A stretch of 64,000 nt of DNA. Source: Actinomycetes bacterium. Lineage in GTDB: Bacteria; Actinomycetota; Acidimicrobiia; Acidimicrobiales; RAAP-2. Positions within the stretch are counted from its first letter, which is position 1. Each line of letters begins with the position of its first letter. Location of the stretch: positions 1 through 64,000 of the forward strand of contig JAKANY010000011.1 in the NCBI GenBank assembly GCA_021823525.1. The letters are read 5' to 3'. Both the position numbers and the translations under genes were made by a program. Below are positions 10,050 to 18,401 of the stretch, piece after piece. A model generated the notes under the pieces. It was not told where the DNA came from. It saw only the letters and a program-made list of their open reading frames with translations, and ran no database searches.

Positions 10050-11999
10050 TCACGCCGTCACCCCGCTCAGGGTCGGCTCCTCGGGGGGACTCGCCGGCCC
10101 GAGATCCGCGACCGCGGGGGCGTTCTCCTCGCTGTAGTGGTAGGGGTCGCTCAACACGACGGGAATCCGGTCGAAGTTGTGCGCTGGCACGGGGGTGACC
10201 GTCTGCCACTCGAGGCCCAGCGAGTCCCACGGATTCGCGGGGGCCTTGACGGGCTTGATGTAGAGCGACCAGACCAGGTTGGCGAAGAAGATCAGGAACG
10301 ACAGCCCCAGGAGGAACGCGCTGACCGACGAGAAGTCGTTGAGCCCCTGGAGGTTCTTGGCGTAGGTGAACACGCGCCGCGGCTGGCCGAGCAGGCCGAT
10401 GATGAACATCGGGAAGAACGTCAGGTTGAAGAAGATGAACATCGTCCAGAAGTGCCACAGGCCCAGGCGCTTGTTCATCATGCGCCCGGTCATCTTGGGC
10501 AGCCAGTAGTACAGGCCCGCCATGAAGGCGAACAGCAGGCCACCCATGATCGTGTAGTGGAAGTGGGCGAGCACGAAGAAGCCCCCGTGCACCGTGACGT
10601 TCACCGGGACGTCCGACAGGAACACTCCGGTCACCCCGCCGATGAGGAAGTTGAAGTACAGCGCCATCACGAACAGCATCGGGATGTCGAAGCGGATCTT
10701 CGCCTTGTACATGGTGCCCATGCCCACGAGGTAGATGAATCCCGTGGGGATCGAGATGAGCTCGGTGGTCAGCATGAACAGCGGGCGCATGTCGGGATTG
10801 ATCCCGCTCTGGAAGAGGTGGTGCTGCCAGACGAAGAATGACAGCAGCGAGACTCCGATCATTCCCGCGGCGCCCACCTTGTAGGCGAAAAGGGGTTTTC
10901 TCGTGAAGACCGGCAGGATCTCGCCAGCGATCCCGAAGCCCGGGAGCGCCATGATGTACACCTCGGGATGCCCGAAGAACCAGAACAGGTTCTCCCACAG
11001 GTACGAGCTCCCGCCGTGCTCGGTGACGTAGAAGGCCGTCTGCACCGTGCGGTCGAGGAGGCCGAACACGCCCGCGGCGAACAGCGTGGGCGTCGCCAGG
11101 GTGAGCAGGGCGGCGGTGGCCAGGATCGACCAGACGAAGATCGGCACGCGGCTCCAGGTCATCCCCGGGGCGCGGTAGTTGATGATCGTGACCGCGATGT
11201 TGAAGCCCGCCGCCATCATGCCCATCCCGATCACCGCGAAGCCGAACAGGTACGAGACCATGCCCGGACCCGCCTGGGTCTGCAGGGGCGCGTAGCCGGT
11301 CCAGCCCGTCGGGAAGCCGCCGTAGGGCAGCGCCGAGAAGATCACCATGTAGCCGGCCACGAAGACCCAGAAGCTGAAGGCCTCGATGCGCGGGAACGCC
11401 ATACGGCGCGATCCGATCATCAGGGGGACCAGGTAGTTGCCGAGCGGCCCCACGACGATCGAGGTCGCCATCATCATCATGACGGTCCCGTGCTCGCTGA
11501 CGATCTTGATGTAGGTGTCGGGGCTGAACACGTGGGTCGTCGGGCTGAGCAGCTCGGTGCGGATGGCCATCGCCAGCAGCCCGCCGGTGAACATGAACAG
11601 CAGCACGCCCACCACGTACTGGAGCCCGACCGTCTTGTGGTTCGTGCTGTAGCGGAAGTACTTGCTCCAGCCCTCGACCTCCACCTCGGCCTCGGGCTGG
11701 CGACCCGCCAGCTTCGCCAGAGGGTAGTTGAGGGCGCCGATCCCGAGCAGCCATCCCGCGACACCGAGGATCAGCCCCAGGGCGTCGGCGATCGCGTTCT
11801 GACCGCTGTTCGCGATGTACGGGTAGTGGCTGGCGATGGCGTTGCCCATCCAGTGGCCCAGCGCGTAGCCCAGCACCGCACCGATGATGGCGGTGCCCAG
11901 GTGCTGGCTGAACAGACCAGGCCGCTGGGTCAGGGGCGGCCGGATCGGATCCACGTGGTCCGACGCCAGGCCTCCGGGAGGTTCTTGGACCGTGCTCAT
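10050..11999 (-). CDS. ctaD: Cytochrome c oxidase subunit I, with N-terminal extension and altered proton-channel residues
   Basis: Catalytic haem-copper subunit (649 aa) that reduces O2 at the haem a3-CuB centre. Active-site residues are present: H170 for low-spin haem, HPEVY at 344-348 (CuB His and cross-linked Tyr), HH at 393-394 and HFHY at 479-482. About 110 residues with two hydrophobic helices precede the usual core. The D-channel entry aspartate normally in APDMAFPR is replaced (SRRMAFPR, 197-204), and the K-channel lysine normally after PTGV is isoleucine (PTGFI, 418-422). The glutamate E346 is kept. Start ATG at 11999 follows GGAG. Confidence 0.96.
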   Translation of the reverse strand: MSTVQEPPGGLASDHVDPIRPPLTQRPGLFSQHLGTAIIGAVLGYALGHWMGNAIASHYPYIANSGQNAIADALGLILGVAGWLLGIGALNYPLAKLAGRQPEAEVEVEGWSKYFRYSTNHKTVGLQYVVGVLLFMFTGGLLAMAIRTELLSPTTHVFSPDTYIKIVSEHGTVMMMMATSIVVGPLGNYLVPLMIGSRRMAFPRIEAFSFWVFVAGYMVIFSALPYGGFPTGWTGYAPLQTQAGPGMVSYLFGFAVIGMGMMAAGFNIAVTIINYRAPGMTWSRVPIFVWSILATAALLTLATPTLFAAGVFGLLDRTVQTAFYVTEHGGSSYLWENLFWFFGHPEVYIMALPGFGIAGEILPVFTRKPLFAYKVGAAGMIGVSLLSFFVWQHHLFQSGINPDMRPLFMLTTELISIPTGFIYLVGMGTMYKAKIRFDIPMLFVMALYFNFLIGGVTGVFLSDVPVNVTVHGGFFVLAHFHYTIMGGLLFAFMAGLYYWLPKMTGRMMNKRLGLWHFWTMFIFFNLTFFPMFIIGLLGQPRRVFTYAKNLQGLNDFSSVSAFLLGLSFLIFFANLVWSLYIKPVKAPANPWDSLGLEWQTVTPVPAHNFDRIPVVLSDPYHYSEENAPAVADLGPASPPEEPTLSGVTA

Positions 12000-12053
12000 C
12001 GCCTCGACTCCGTTCCGCTCGTTTGCATCGAACTACTCCTCATGGCCATCAAC

Positions 12054-13043
12054 TCACGAGACCGGCTGCTTGGCGCCGTAGACCTCGGCCCGGCTGTACG
12101 GCGTCACGGTGCCGTCCGGGTAGTACCCCCCGGCCGCGCCGTTGGCGTCCGGCACGTAGGTCCACGCGAAGGCCGGCAGCAGCTTGGTGTTGGCCGCATT
12201 CGCGGCCTCGGTCTGCTGCGCCCAGGTCATGAAGGCCTGCGGGGATACGACGTGGCCGTAGTTGTACATCGCACCGTGCCAGATCCCGCACAGCTCGCTG
12301 CAGCGAACGACGAACTCTCCGCGCTGCGTCGTCGCCGTATACGCCACGTCGTTGATCAAGGGATTGGCGTCGGCCTTGACGCCCAACTGGTAGGCCCAGA
12401 AGCTGTGGGTGACGTCGAGCGACGTCACGTTGAAGGCGATCGTCGTGTTGTCAGGAAGGATCAACTGCGACGTCTCGAAGCCGCCGAAGGTCGGGTAGCG
12501 GTAGGTGAACTTCCACTGCTGGCCGATGACCTGGACGGGGAGGACCTGGCCGCTGTTGGGCGACCAGGTCCCGGTCCCCGCCAAGGCCGCGGTTTCGGCC
12601 TTCGCCGCACCGGCGGGCGACCAGACCGGGTTGGGCCCCTCTCCGCCACCCGATCCGTTGTTGACCATCAGTTCGACGGTTCCGAAACCGGCCAGGAACA
12701 GGACGACCACCGACGTGATGGCGATCCACGCGACCTGCGCGGTGCGGTTGGTCCGTGCGGCCTCACCGCCCACGGGCTCGGGCCCACCACGCTTGGCGCT
12801 CCACACCACGATCGTGTATCCCAAGTAGATCCACACGCCGATCAGCACCGGGATCGCGATCACGAACAGAATGTTGAAGTCGAACTGGTCGCTGCTGGCC
12901 ATGTTGGTCATGCGACCCGGTGGCACGTGCGGTCCGACGAGGAACCAGAACAGCAGGTCGACAATCACCGACGCGATCACCCAGACGGTGGTCATGCGCC
13001 GCAGGTGGTGGATCTCTTTCATCGTTGCACGCTCCGTTGCCAT
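12054..13043 (-). CDS. ctaC: Cytochrome c oxidase subunit II with CuA site
   Basis: Electron-entry subunit (329 aa). Three hydrophobic helices lie near 17-37, 57-81 and 103-125, followed by a periplasmic cupredoxin domain with a complete CuA site: H213, C248, E250, C252, H256 and M259 (CSELCGIWHGAM). The aromatic electron-entry patch GQQWKFTYRYP is at about 174-184. No C-terminal haem c motif (CxxCH) is present, so this is not a caa3 fusion. ATG at 13043 is used; the ATG eight codons later has a better-spaced GGAG and may be the true start. Confidence 0.95.
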   Translation of the reverse strand: MATERATMKEIHHLRRMTTVWVIASVIVDLLFWFLVGPHVPPGRMTNMASSDQFDFNILFVIAIPVLIGVWIYLGYTIVVWSAKRGGPEPVGGEAARTNRTAQVAWIAITSVVVLFLAGFGTVELMVNNGSGGGEGPNPVWSPAGAAKAETAALAGTGTWSPNSGQVLPVQVIGQQWKFTYRYPTFGGFETSQLILPDNTTIAFNVTSLDVTHSFWAYQLGVKADANPLINDVAYTATTQRGEFVVRCSELCGIWHGAMYNYGHVVSPQAFMTWAQQTEAANAANTKLLPAFAWTYVPDANGAAGGYYPDGTVTPYSRAEVYGAKQPVS

Positions 13044-13046
13044 CGC

Positions 13047-13730
13047 CTAGCGGACCACGTCCAGGAAGCCGCCCATGTAGTTCTGCGTCGCCATGGGGCC
13101 ACCGTTGCCGAACAGATACCCCAGGCCGCACGGGACGAAGCACTGCCAGTGGTAGTTGCCCGGGCCCGGCGTCGTGAAGCTGAAGGTGATCGTGTTGTGC
13201 GGCGAGCTCGTCGCGCACGGACCGGCCCCGCAGACCTGGGCGCTCGAGCTCACGCCCACCAGCGGCACGTTGATGTTGAGGCCGGGTACCGAGAAGGTGT
13301 GACCGACGCCGTTGCCGGCGTTGGAATCGTAGACGCTGTAGGGCTGCCCGTTCAGGGAGGCGGTCGACCCGATCGTCCCTTGGACCTGGCCCCACTCCTG
13401 GTTGCGCAGCGGACCGCCCGTGTCGTACTGGAGCACGGTCATGTGGATCAACCGGTGCGCGGGCAGCTCCCAGGTGGTGTCTTGGATCCACGAGCCGGTG
13501 TGGGGGTTCTTGACCAGATAGGACACCCACGTCGGGTGCGCCCCCGAACCAATCGCGCCCACGGTCTGCACCGTGAGATCGACGGGCTGGCCCGCCGCCT
13601 GGGTGTCGGTGAAGTTCACCACGCCGCCGGGCGTGCCCGGCGTCAGGAACGCGGCGACGCTCCAGACGATGAGCCCGACCGCCACGAGGAACAGCACTGC
13701 GACGGTGGCAAACCTCCCTCGAATGGACAT
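13047..13730 (-). CDS. Membrane-anchored cupredoxin-like protein with CuA-like CxxxC motif
   Basis: A 227-residue protein opening the cox operon. One N-terminal helix (about 7-29) anchors an extracytoplasmic domain with likely copper ligands: H144 in VGHTFSVPG, the CxxxC motif C197/C201 in YHWQCFVPCG, and M213 in GGPM. The pattern resembles a CuA loop, but the histidine expected four residues after the second cysteine is missing and the methionine lies further away. A further cysteine pair is at 167/172. ATG at 13730 follows AAGGAG. A role as alternate electron donor or copper carrier is inference. Confidence 0.78.
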   Translation of the reverse strand: MSIRGRFATVAVLFLVAVGLIVWSVAAFLTPGTPGGVVNFTDTQAAGQPVDLTVQTVGAIGSGAHPTWVSYLVKNPHTGSWIQDTTWELPAHRLIHMTVLQYDTGGPLRNQEWGQVQGTIGSTASLNGQPYSVYDSNAGNGVGHTFSVPGLNINVPLVGVSSSAQVCGAGPCATSSPHNTITFSFTTPGPGNYHWQCFVPCGLGYLFGNGGPMATQNYMGGFLDVVR

Positions 13731-13771
13731 CCGGCTCTCCTTACACGTCACGGCTGAGTGCGTCGCGAGCG

Positions 13772-13777
13772 AGAGTA
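13772..13777 (-). promoter_or_regulatory. Putative -10 element of the cox operon
   Basis: TACTCT on the minus strand, 42 bases upstream of the cupredoxin ATG at 13730, giving a short leader with an AAGGAG ribosome site. It shares the 75-base gap with the divergent promoter of the copy-2 small membrane protein. Confidence 0.35.
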
Positions 13778-13791
13778 ACGGCCGGTGTCGC

Positions 13792-13797
13792 TACAGT
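13792..13797 (+). promoter_or_regulatory. Putative -10 element of copy-2 small membrane protein
   Basis: TACAGT with eight bases before the GTG at 13806, so the transcript would be leaderless or nearly so. No Shine-Dalgarno sequence precedes the start. Confidence 0.45.
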
Positions 13798-13805
13798 GAG
13801 GATTC

Positions 13806-14195
13806 GTGGCTGAGAAGCCTAAGAAACCGTTCCCGCGCGCGCGCCTGCACCTGCTCGGACTCCTGGCCGAGCTGCTGTGCGCGTCGGCCTTCGTCATCGA
13901 GTTGCGACGTGCCATTCAGGGGAATTCCCTGTCGTGGGCCTACGTGTTCGAGTGGCCGATCCTGGGTGCGTACGGCGTGTACGTGTGGAAGAAACTTCTC
14001 AGAGACGACACCATCTCGACACCCGTGCGCGCACCGGGGGCCCGCGATGTCGCTGCCGACGCCGCGCGCGCTCGCTACAACGACTACCTAGGTCGCGTCC
14101 ACCGCGCCGCGCCCGGCGCGGCCGATCAGCGCCCCGAGCCCAGGCAGCCCACGAGGACGCCGTTGACGAAGGCCGGTGACGCCTCGGTCGAGTAG
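13806..14195 (+). CDS. Small membrane protein of the SWAYVxEWP family (copy 2)
   Basis: A 129-residue protein with a basic N-terminus, two helices (about 13-32 and 45-62) and the core signature GNSLSWAYVFEWPILGAYGV, then a hydrophilic tail. It is paralogous to 6568-6921: the pattern ExxRAxxGNxLSWAYVxEWPxLxAxxVYxWxxxL runs through both. Its last 70 bases overlap the 3' end of nusB on the other strand. Function unknown; placement next to the oxidase operon on the diverging strand suggests a respiratory role. Confidence 0.78.
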   Translation: MAEKPKKPFPRARLHLLGLLAELLCASAFVIELRRAIQGNSLSWAYVFEWPILGAYGVYVWKKLLRDDTISTPVRAPGARDVAADAARARYNDYLGRVHRAAPGAADQRPEPRQPTRTPLTKAGDASVE

Positions 14196-14524
14196 ATCCG
14201 CGCCAGATCGATCGCCTCGTTGAGCACGACCGGCGCCGGGGGCGCGTCGGGCCACGACAGCTCCGCGAGGGCCAGCACCAGCACCAGACGGTCCACCAGG
14301 GCCAGGCGCTCGAGGGTCCAGCCCTCCAGCACCGCCGCGATGCGCGCCTCGAGGGCGTCGCGCTGCTCGTCGGCCGACTGCGCGAGGCGCTGGGCGTACG
14401 CGTCCACGGGCAGGCGGTGCTCCGCGATGATCGCGGCGACGGGCCGGCGCTTGAGGGTCGCCTCGTAGAGGATCTCCAGCGCCCGCTCGCGCGCCTGGCG
14501 CCGCGGGATCGAGGACGCGGACAC
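14126..14524 (-). CDS. nusB: Transcription antitermination factor NusB
   Basis: All-helical RNA-binding protein (132 aa) that with NusE loads on boxA RNA for antitermination. The N-terminal RRQARERALEILYEA and C-terminal NEAIDLARIYSTEASPAFVN segments are characteristic. The GTG start shares one base with the efp stop (TAGTG). It ends the aroC-aroK-aroB-aroQ-efp-nusB operon. In many actinobacteria pyrR follows directly; here the oxidase block lies in between. Confidence 0.95.
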   Translation of the reverse strand: MSASSIPRRQARERALEILYEATLKRRPVAAIIAEHRLPVDAYAQRLAQSADEQRDALEARIAAVLEGWTLERLALVDRLVLVLALAELSWPDAPPAPVVLNEAIDLARIYSTEASPAFVNGVLVGCLGSGR

Positions 14525-15087
14525 TAGGCGCGCGTGATGTACTCGCCCGTGCGAGTGTCGACCTTGATCAGCTCGTCGGGCCCGACGAACAGGGGAACCT
14601 GGACCACGAGCCCCGTCTCGACGGTGGCGGCCTTGCGGGCACCCGAGACGCGGTCGCCCTGGATCCCCGGCTCGGTCTCGGTGATGCGCAGCTCGACCGA
14701 CGCGGGCAGCTCGATGCCGATGATCTCGTCGTCGTGCAAGACGAGCATCGCGGTCCCCGTCTCCTTGAGGTAGTTCACGGCCTCGCCCAAGCGCGCGGCG
14801 GGGACGGGCACCTGGTCGTAGCTCGTCTGGTCCATGAACACGTAGTCCTCGCCGTCACGGTAGAGGAACTGCATGTCGCGCTTGTCGATGATGGCCTGCT
14901 CGAGACGCTCGTCACCCCGGTAGGTGCGCTCGATCACGGCCCCCGTCCGGGCGTTGCGCAGCTTGGTGCGCACGAAGGCGCCCCCCTTGCCGGGCTTGAC
15001 GTGCTGGAACTCCACGACGGTGAACAGCCCGTCCTCGACCTGGAGCGTGATCCCATTTCTCAGGTCGTTGCTGGAGATGGCGGCCAT
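14524..15087 (-). CDS. efp: Translation elongation factor P
   Basis: EF-P (187 aa) relieves ribosome stalling at polyproline stretches. The three-domain length is normal, and the loop lysine is at K34 (KPGKGGAF), the position modified in some bacteria. No epmA/epmB-type modification genes are in the window. The C-terminal OB domain includes GLVVQVPLFVGPDELIKV. It lies between aroQ and nusB, a common order in Gram-positives. Confidence 0.97.
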   Translation of the reverse strand: MAAISSNDLRNGITLQVEDGLFTVVEFQHVKPGKGGAFVRTKLRNARTGAVIERTYRGDERLEQAIIDKRDMQFLYRDGEDYVFMDQTSYDQVPVPAARLGEAVNYLKETGTAMLVLHDDEIIGIELPASVELRITETEPGIQGDRVSGARKAATVETGLVVQVPLFVGPDELIKVDTRTGEYITRA

Positions 15088-15118
15088 CGAACCGTTCCTT
15101 TCGCTGCGCGGCAGGGAT

Positions 15119-15589
15119 TCAGTCTAGGCGGGCCGACCCGCCAGCGGCGCCGAGGAGCGATGCCACGGCATCCACGGCGAGCTCGTAGCCCAGCGCGCCA
15201 AACCCCGCCACGGTGCCGTCGACCACCCGAGCCAGGGTGCTGAGGTGGCGGAACGGTTCGCGGGCGGCCGGGTTGGACAGGTGCACCTCCACCTTCACGC
15301 CCGCAAACAGCTCGAGCGCATCGGTCAGGGCCCACGACGTGTGCGTGAGCGCGCCGGCATTGACGATGATGGCCACCGACGCTTGGCGAGCCTCGTGAAC
15401 GGCGACGATCAGGTCGCTCTCCGCGTTCGACTGGAGGTGGCGCGTCGACAGCCCGTAGCGGGCCGCGCGCGCACCGACGCGCTCGATCACCTGCGCCAGC
15501 GTCTGGGTGCCGTACAGGGCCGGGTCCCGCTCCCCGAGCAGGTCGAGGTTCGGGCCCGACAGCACCAGGATCTCCCCCGTGAGGCTCAC
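15119..15589 (-). CDS. aroQ: Type II 3-dehydroquinate dehydratase
   Basis: Converts 3-dehydroquinate to 3-dehydroshikimate, step 3 of the shikimate pathway (156 aa). Family motifs are SGPNLDLLGERDPALYG with the catalytic Tyr near 26, QSNAESDL, and EVHLSN-AREPFRHLS. The usual NPGAYTHTS is NAGALTHTS here, a mild change. It stands between aroB and efp with short gaps of 24 and 31 bases. Confidence 0.95.
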   Translation of the reverse strand: MSLTGEILVLSGPNLDLLGERDPALYGTQTLAQVIERVGARAARYGLSTRHLQSNAESDLIVAVHEARQASVAIIVNAGALTHTSWALTDALELFAGVKVEVHLSNPAAREPFRHLSTLARVVDGTVAGFGALGYELAVDAVASLLGAAGGSARLD

Positions 15590-15613
15590 GTACGCTCCTT
15601 CGCCACGGCCACC

Positions 15614-16684
15614 CTACCTACGGTGCGCCGTCGGGTCGCTCGACGCGTCGGCGAACTCCTCGAGGGCGCGCCGGACCTCGCCCTCGTCGACGCCCGCCAC
15701 CACCTCGAAGCCCTGCGGCCCGGGCAGGACGAAGCGCAGGTCGTGTCGCGCCTTCTTGTCGCGCGTCATGAAGTCGAGCAGGCGCTCCGGGTCCAGGTCC
15801 TCGGGCAGCGCGCTGGCCAGCCCCAGCGACGCGAGCACGCCATCGTGCTCGGCGACCGTCGCCGCATCGACGCGCCCCAGGCGCTCGGCGAGCCGCACCG
15901 CGAAGGCGATCCCGATGGCCACCGCCTCTCCGTGGCGCAGCTCGTCGGGGTCGCGATCGAGCACGACGCGCTCGATCGCGTGCCCGAGCGTATGCCCGTA
16001 GTTGAGCAGCGCGCGCGCGCCCTGCTCCCGCTCGTCGGCGGCCACGACCCGGGCCTTCAGGCGCACGGCGACTTCGATCAGCTCCATCTCGGACGCCGCG
16101 GCCGCCGCCGGGCCGTCGCGCCCGTCGAGCAGCCAGCACTTGGCAACCTCCCCCAGGCCGCTGCGCCGCTCGCGCGCGGGCAGCGTGGCCAGCGTCTCGG
16201 TGTCGCCCAGGACCGCGAGGGGCTGGTGGAAGGCTCCCACGAGGTTCTTGCCCGCGCGCAGGTTGGCTCCCGTCTTACCCCCCACCGACGCGTCCACGAG
16301 GGCCAGCAGCGTCGTGGGGACGTGGACGACGCTCACGCCGCGCAGGTAGACGGCGGCCGCGAAGCCAGCCAGATCGGTCACCGCGCCGCCCCCGACGGCA
16401 ACGACCACGTCGTCGCGGGAGAGTTCCGCGGCGGCGAACGACTCGCAGAGCTCTTCGACGTGGTCCAGCGTCTTGGCTCGCTCCCCGTCGGGAACCTCGA
16501 GGACGGTCTCCTCCAGTCCGGTGGTCAGGTCGAACCACGGCTGCTCGCGCAGTCCCGGGACCGTGACGATCGCCGCGGCCCGCGCCCCGGCGCGCGTCGC
16601 CACGACCTCCGTCAGCCGGGAGCGCACGCCGGGACCGACGAGCACGTCGTAGGCGGCGTCACCCACGGGGACGGGGATCCTCAC
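15614..16684 (-). CDS. aroB: 3-dehydroquinate synthase
   Basis: NAD-dependent enzyme closing DAHP into 3-dehydroquinate (356 aa). Diagnostic segments: DGERAKTLDHVEELCE, AVGGGAVTDLAGFAAAVYLR, PTTLLALVDASVGGKTGAN and the zinc-ligand region NYGHTLGHAIE with HGEAVAIG. The GTG start overlaps the aroK stop by four bases (GTGA). Confidence 0.96.
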   Translation of the reverse strand: MRIPVPVGDAAYDVLVGPGVRSRLTEVVATRAGARAAAIVTVPGLREQPWFDLTTGLEETVLEVPDGERAKTLDHVEELCESFAAAELSRDDVVVAVGGGAVTDLAGFAAAVYLRGVSVVHVPTTLLALVDASVGGKTGANLRAGKNLVGAFHQPLAVLGDTETLATLPARERRSGLGEVAKCWLLDGRDGPAAAAASEMELIEVAVRLKARVVAADEREQGARALLNYGHTLGHAIERVVLDRDPDELRHGEAVAIGIAFAVRLAERLGRVDAATVAEHDGVLASLGLASALPEDLDPERLLDFMTRDKKARHDLRFVLPGPQGFEVVAGVDEGEVRRALEEFADASSDPTAHRR

Positions 16685-17172
16685 GGCGCCACCCGCGCCG
16701 CGATGCTCGCCACGACCTCAGCGACCGACGCGTCGGCGTCCACGCTGATCGCGGCGACCGACGCGTACCAGTGCTCGCGCCGCGCGGCGAGCAGCGCGAG
16801 CCGTTCGCCGGGGTCGGCGTCAATGAGCGGTCGGTCCCCGCCGGCCACGCGCTCGACCAGCCGGGGAACGCCCACCCGGAGCCACACCGTGACCTGTCCC
16901 CGGAGGAGTTCGCGCGCGGGCTCGCTCTCCACGACGCCCCCGCCGGTGGCGAGAACCGCGTCGGCCTCGACGTGCTCGCGCAGGACGGCCACCTCCGCCT
17001 CGCGAAACGCCTCCTCGCCGAGCTCGCGCAGGAGCGCCGCCGTCGGCACGCCGTAGCGCTCGGACACCACGTCGTCGAGATCGATGACCGGGCAGTCCCA
17101 GCGAGAGGCCAGCGCCCGCGCGACCGTGCTCTTGCCGCTACCGGGAAGGCCCACGAGCACGACGCGCGCCAC
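16681..17172 (-). CDS. aroK: Shikimate kinase
   Basis: ATP-dependent kinase for shikimate (163 aa). P-loop GLPGSGKST at 8-16, substrate-binding DLDD near 31-34, GGGVV near 76 and a lid region with DRPLID. Normal length. It sits six bases after aroC and overlaps aroB. Confidence 0.95.
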   Translation of the reverse strand: MARVVLVGLPGSGKSTVARALASRWDCPVIDLDDVVSERYGVPTAALLRELGEEAFREAEVAVLREHVEADAVLATGGGVVESEPARELLRGQVTVWLRVGVPRLVERVAGGDRPLIDADPGERLALLAARREHWYASVAAISVDADASVAEVVASIAARVAP

Positions 17173-17178
17173 GGGCCC

Positions 17179-18363
17179 TCACTCGACGGCGGACGTCGCG
17201 ACCCCGAGGTGGGCCACGAACCCCGCGTGATTGCGCACCAGCTCGGCCACCGAGTCGCCGCCGAACTTGCGCAGGACCTCGTCGGCGAGCACGAGCGCCG
17301 TCATGGCCTCGGCCACGACGCCCAGCGCCGGCACGGCCGTCACGTCGGTCCGCTCCTTGAACGACACGGTCGACTCCCCCGTCGCCACGTCGACGGTCTC
17401 GAGCACCGGCCGGTTCAGGGTCGCCAGCGGCTTCATCGCCGCGCGCAGGACGAGTGGCGCCCCCGAGGTCACGCCCCCTTCGAGTCCTCCGGCGTGGTCA
17501 CCACGCCGGCCGTAGCCACCCGTGGCCGATGCGGTCGGGTCGCGGTAGATCGCGTCGTGCGCCACGCTCCCCCGCTGCGCCGCCTGCGCCCAGCCGTCAC
17601 CCACCTCAACCGCCTTGACTGCCGGGATGCTCATCACGGCTCCCGCCAGGAGCCCATCGATCTTCCGGTCCCATTGGACGTAGCTGCCCAGACCCACCGG
17701 GACGCCGTAGGCCACGACCTCGACGATGCCGCCCAGCGAGTCGCCCTCCTTGGCCGCCGCGCGGATCTCGGCCACCATGCGGGCGGCGGTGGCCTCGTCC
17801 AGGCACCGAACCTCGCTGGCGTCGATGCGCGCGAGGTCGTCGATCTGCGGACGCGTCCCCTCCTCGAGGGCGGCCGCGCCGATGCGCACCACGTGGCTGA
17901 TCACCTGGACACCCAGGTGCGCCAGCAGGGATTTGGCCAGCGACCCGGCGGCCACCCGCGCGGCGGTTTCGCGCGCGCTGGAGCGCTCGAGCACGTCGCG
18001 CGCGTCGTCGAATCCGTACTTCAGCATCCCGGCCAGGTCCGCGTGCCCGGGACGAGGGGCGGTCAGTCGGCGGCTCGGGACACCGGGGGCGGGCGACATC
18101 TCCTGCTCCCACTTGGGCCACTCGGTGTTGGCGATCTCCAGTGCCACGGGTGAGCCCAGGGTGCGCCCGTGGCGCACGCCCCCGAGGATCCGCAGCTCGT
18201 CGCGCTCGAAGCGCATGCGCGGCCCGCGCCCGAACCCGAGCCGCCGGCGCGCCAGCTCGGCGATGATCTCGTCAGCGCGAACCTCGAGACCGGCGGGCAG
18301 GCCCTCGACGACGACGCTCAGGGCCGGACCGTGGCTCTCGCCGGCGGTGAGGAAGCGGAGCAT
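17179..18363 (-). CDS. aroC: Chorismate synthase
   Basis: FMN-dependent enzyme that makes chorismate from EPSP (394 aa). Signatures: GESHGPAL near the N-terminus, [20 protein letters not shown] and [14 protein letters not shown]. The ATG at 18363 has no Shine-Dalgarno but a TANNNT box exactly six bases upstream, so a leaderless transcript is likely. It heads the aro-efp-nusB operon; its product also feeds menD (isochorismate route), whose genes are nearby. Confidence 0.97.
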   Translation of the reverse strand: MLRFLTAGESHGPALSVVVEGLPAGLEVRADEIIAELARRRLGFGRGPRMRFERDELRILGGVRHGRTLGSPVALEIANTEWPKWEQEMSPAPGVPSRRLTAPRPGHADLAGMLKYGFDDARDVLERSSARETAARVAAGSLAKSLLAHLGVQVISHVVRIGAAALEEGTRPQIDDLARIDASEVRCLDEATAARMVAEIRAAAKEGDSLGGIVEVVAYGVPVGLGSYVQWDRKIDGLLAGAVMSIPAVKAVEVGDGWAQAAQRGSVAHDAIYRDPTASATGGYGRRGDHAGGLEGGVTSGAPLVLRAAMKPLATLNRPVLETVDVATGESTVSFKERTDVTAVPALGVVAEAMTALVLADEVLRKFGGDSVAELVRNHAGFVAHLGVATSAVE

Positions 18364-18369
18364 CGCCCG

Positions 18370-18375
18370 AGTCTA
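18370..18375 (-). promoter_or_regulatory. -10 element of the aroC operon (leaderless)
   Basis: TAGACT on the minus strand with exactly six bases before the aroC ATG at 18363; the predicted transcription start coincides with the start codon. Confidence 0.6.
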
Positions 18376-18380
18376 CGGCG

Positions 18381-18398
18381 CGGTCCCTATCGGGACCG
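18381..18398 (-). terminator. Perfect hairpin between nfuA and aroC
   Basis: CGGTCCC-GATA-GGGACCG, a seven-base-pair perfect inverted repeat three bases after the nfuA stop and just upstream of the aroC -10 box. No U-tract follows, so it may be a weak terminator, a processing stem or an operator near the aroC promoter. Confidence 0.45.
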
Positions 18399-18401
18399 TC
18401 G

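Noticed and set aside
11996..12053. A 17-codon frame between ctaC and ctaD (ATG AUG-rich, ending in the ctaD start)
   Set aside because: Too short and polar to judge; could be a coupling mini-frame, but nothing supports it beyond position.
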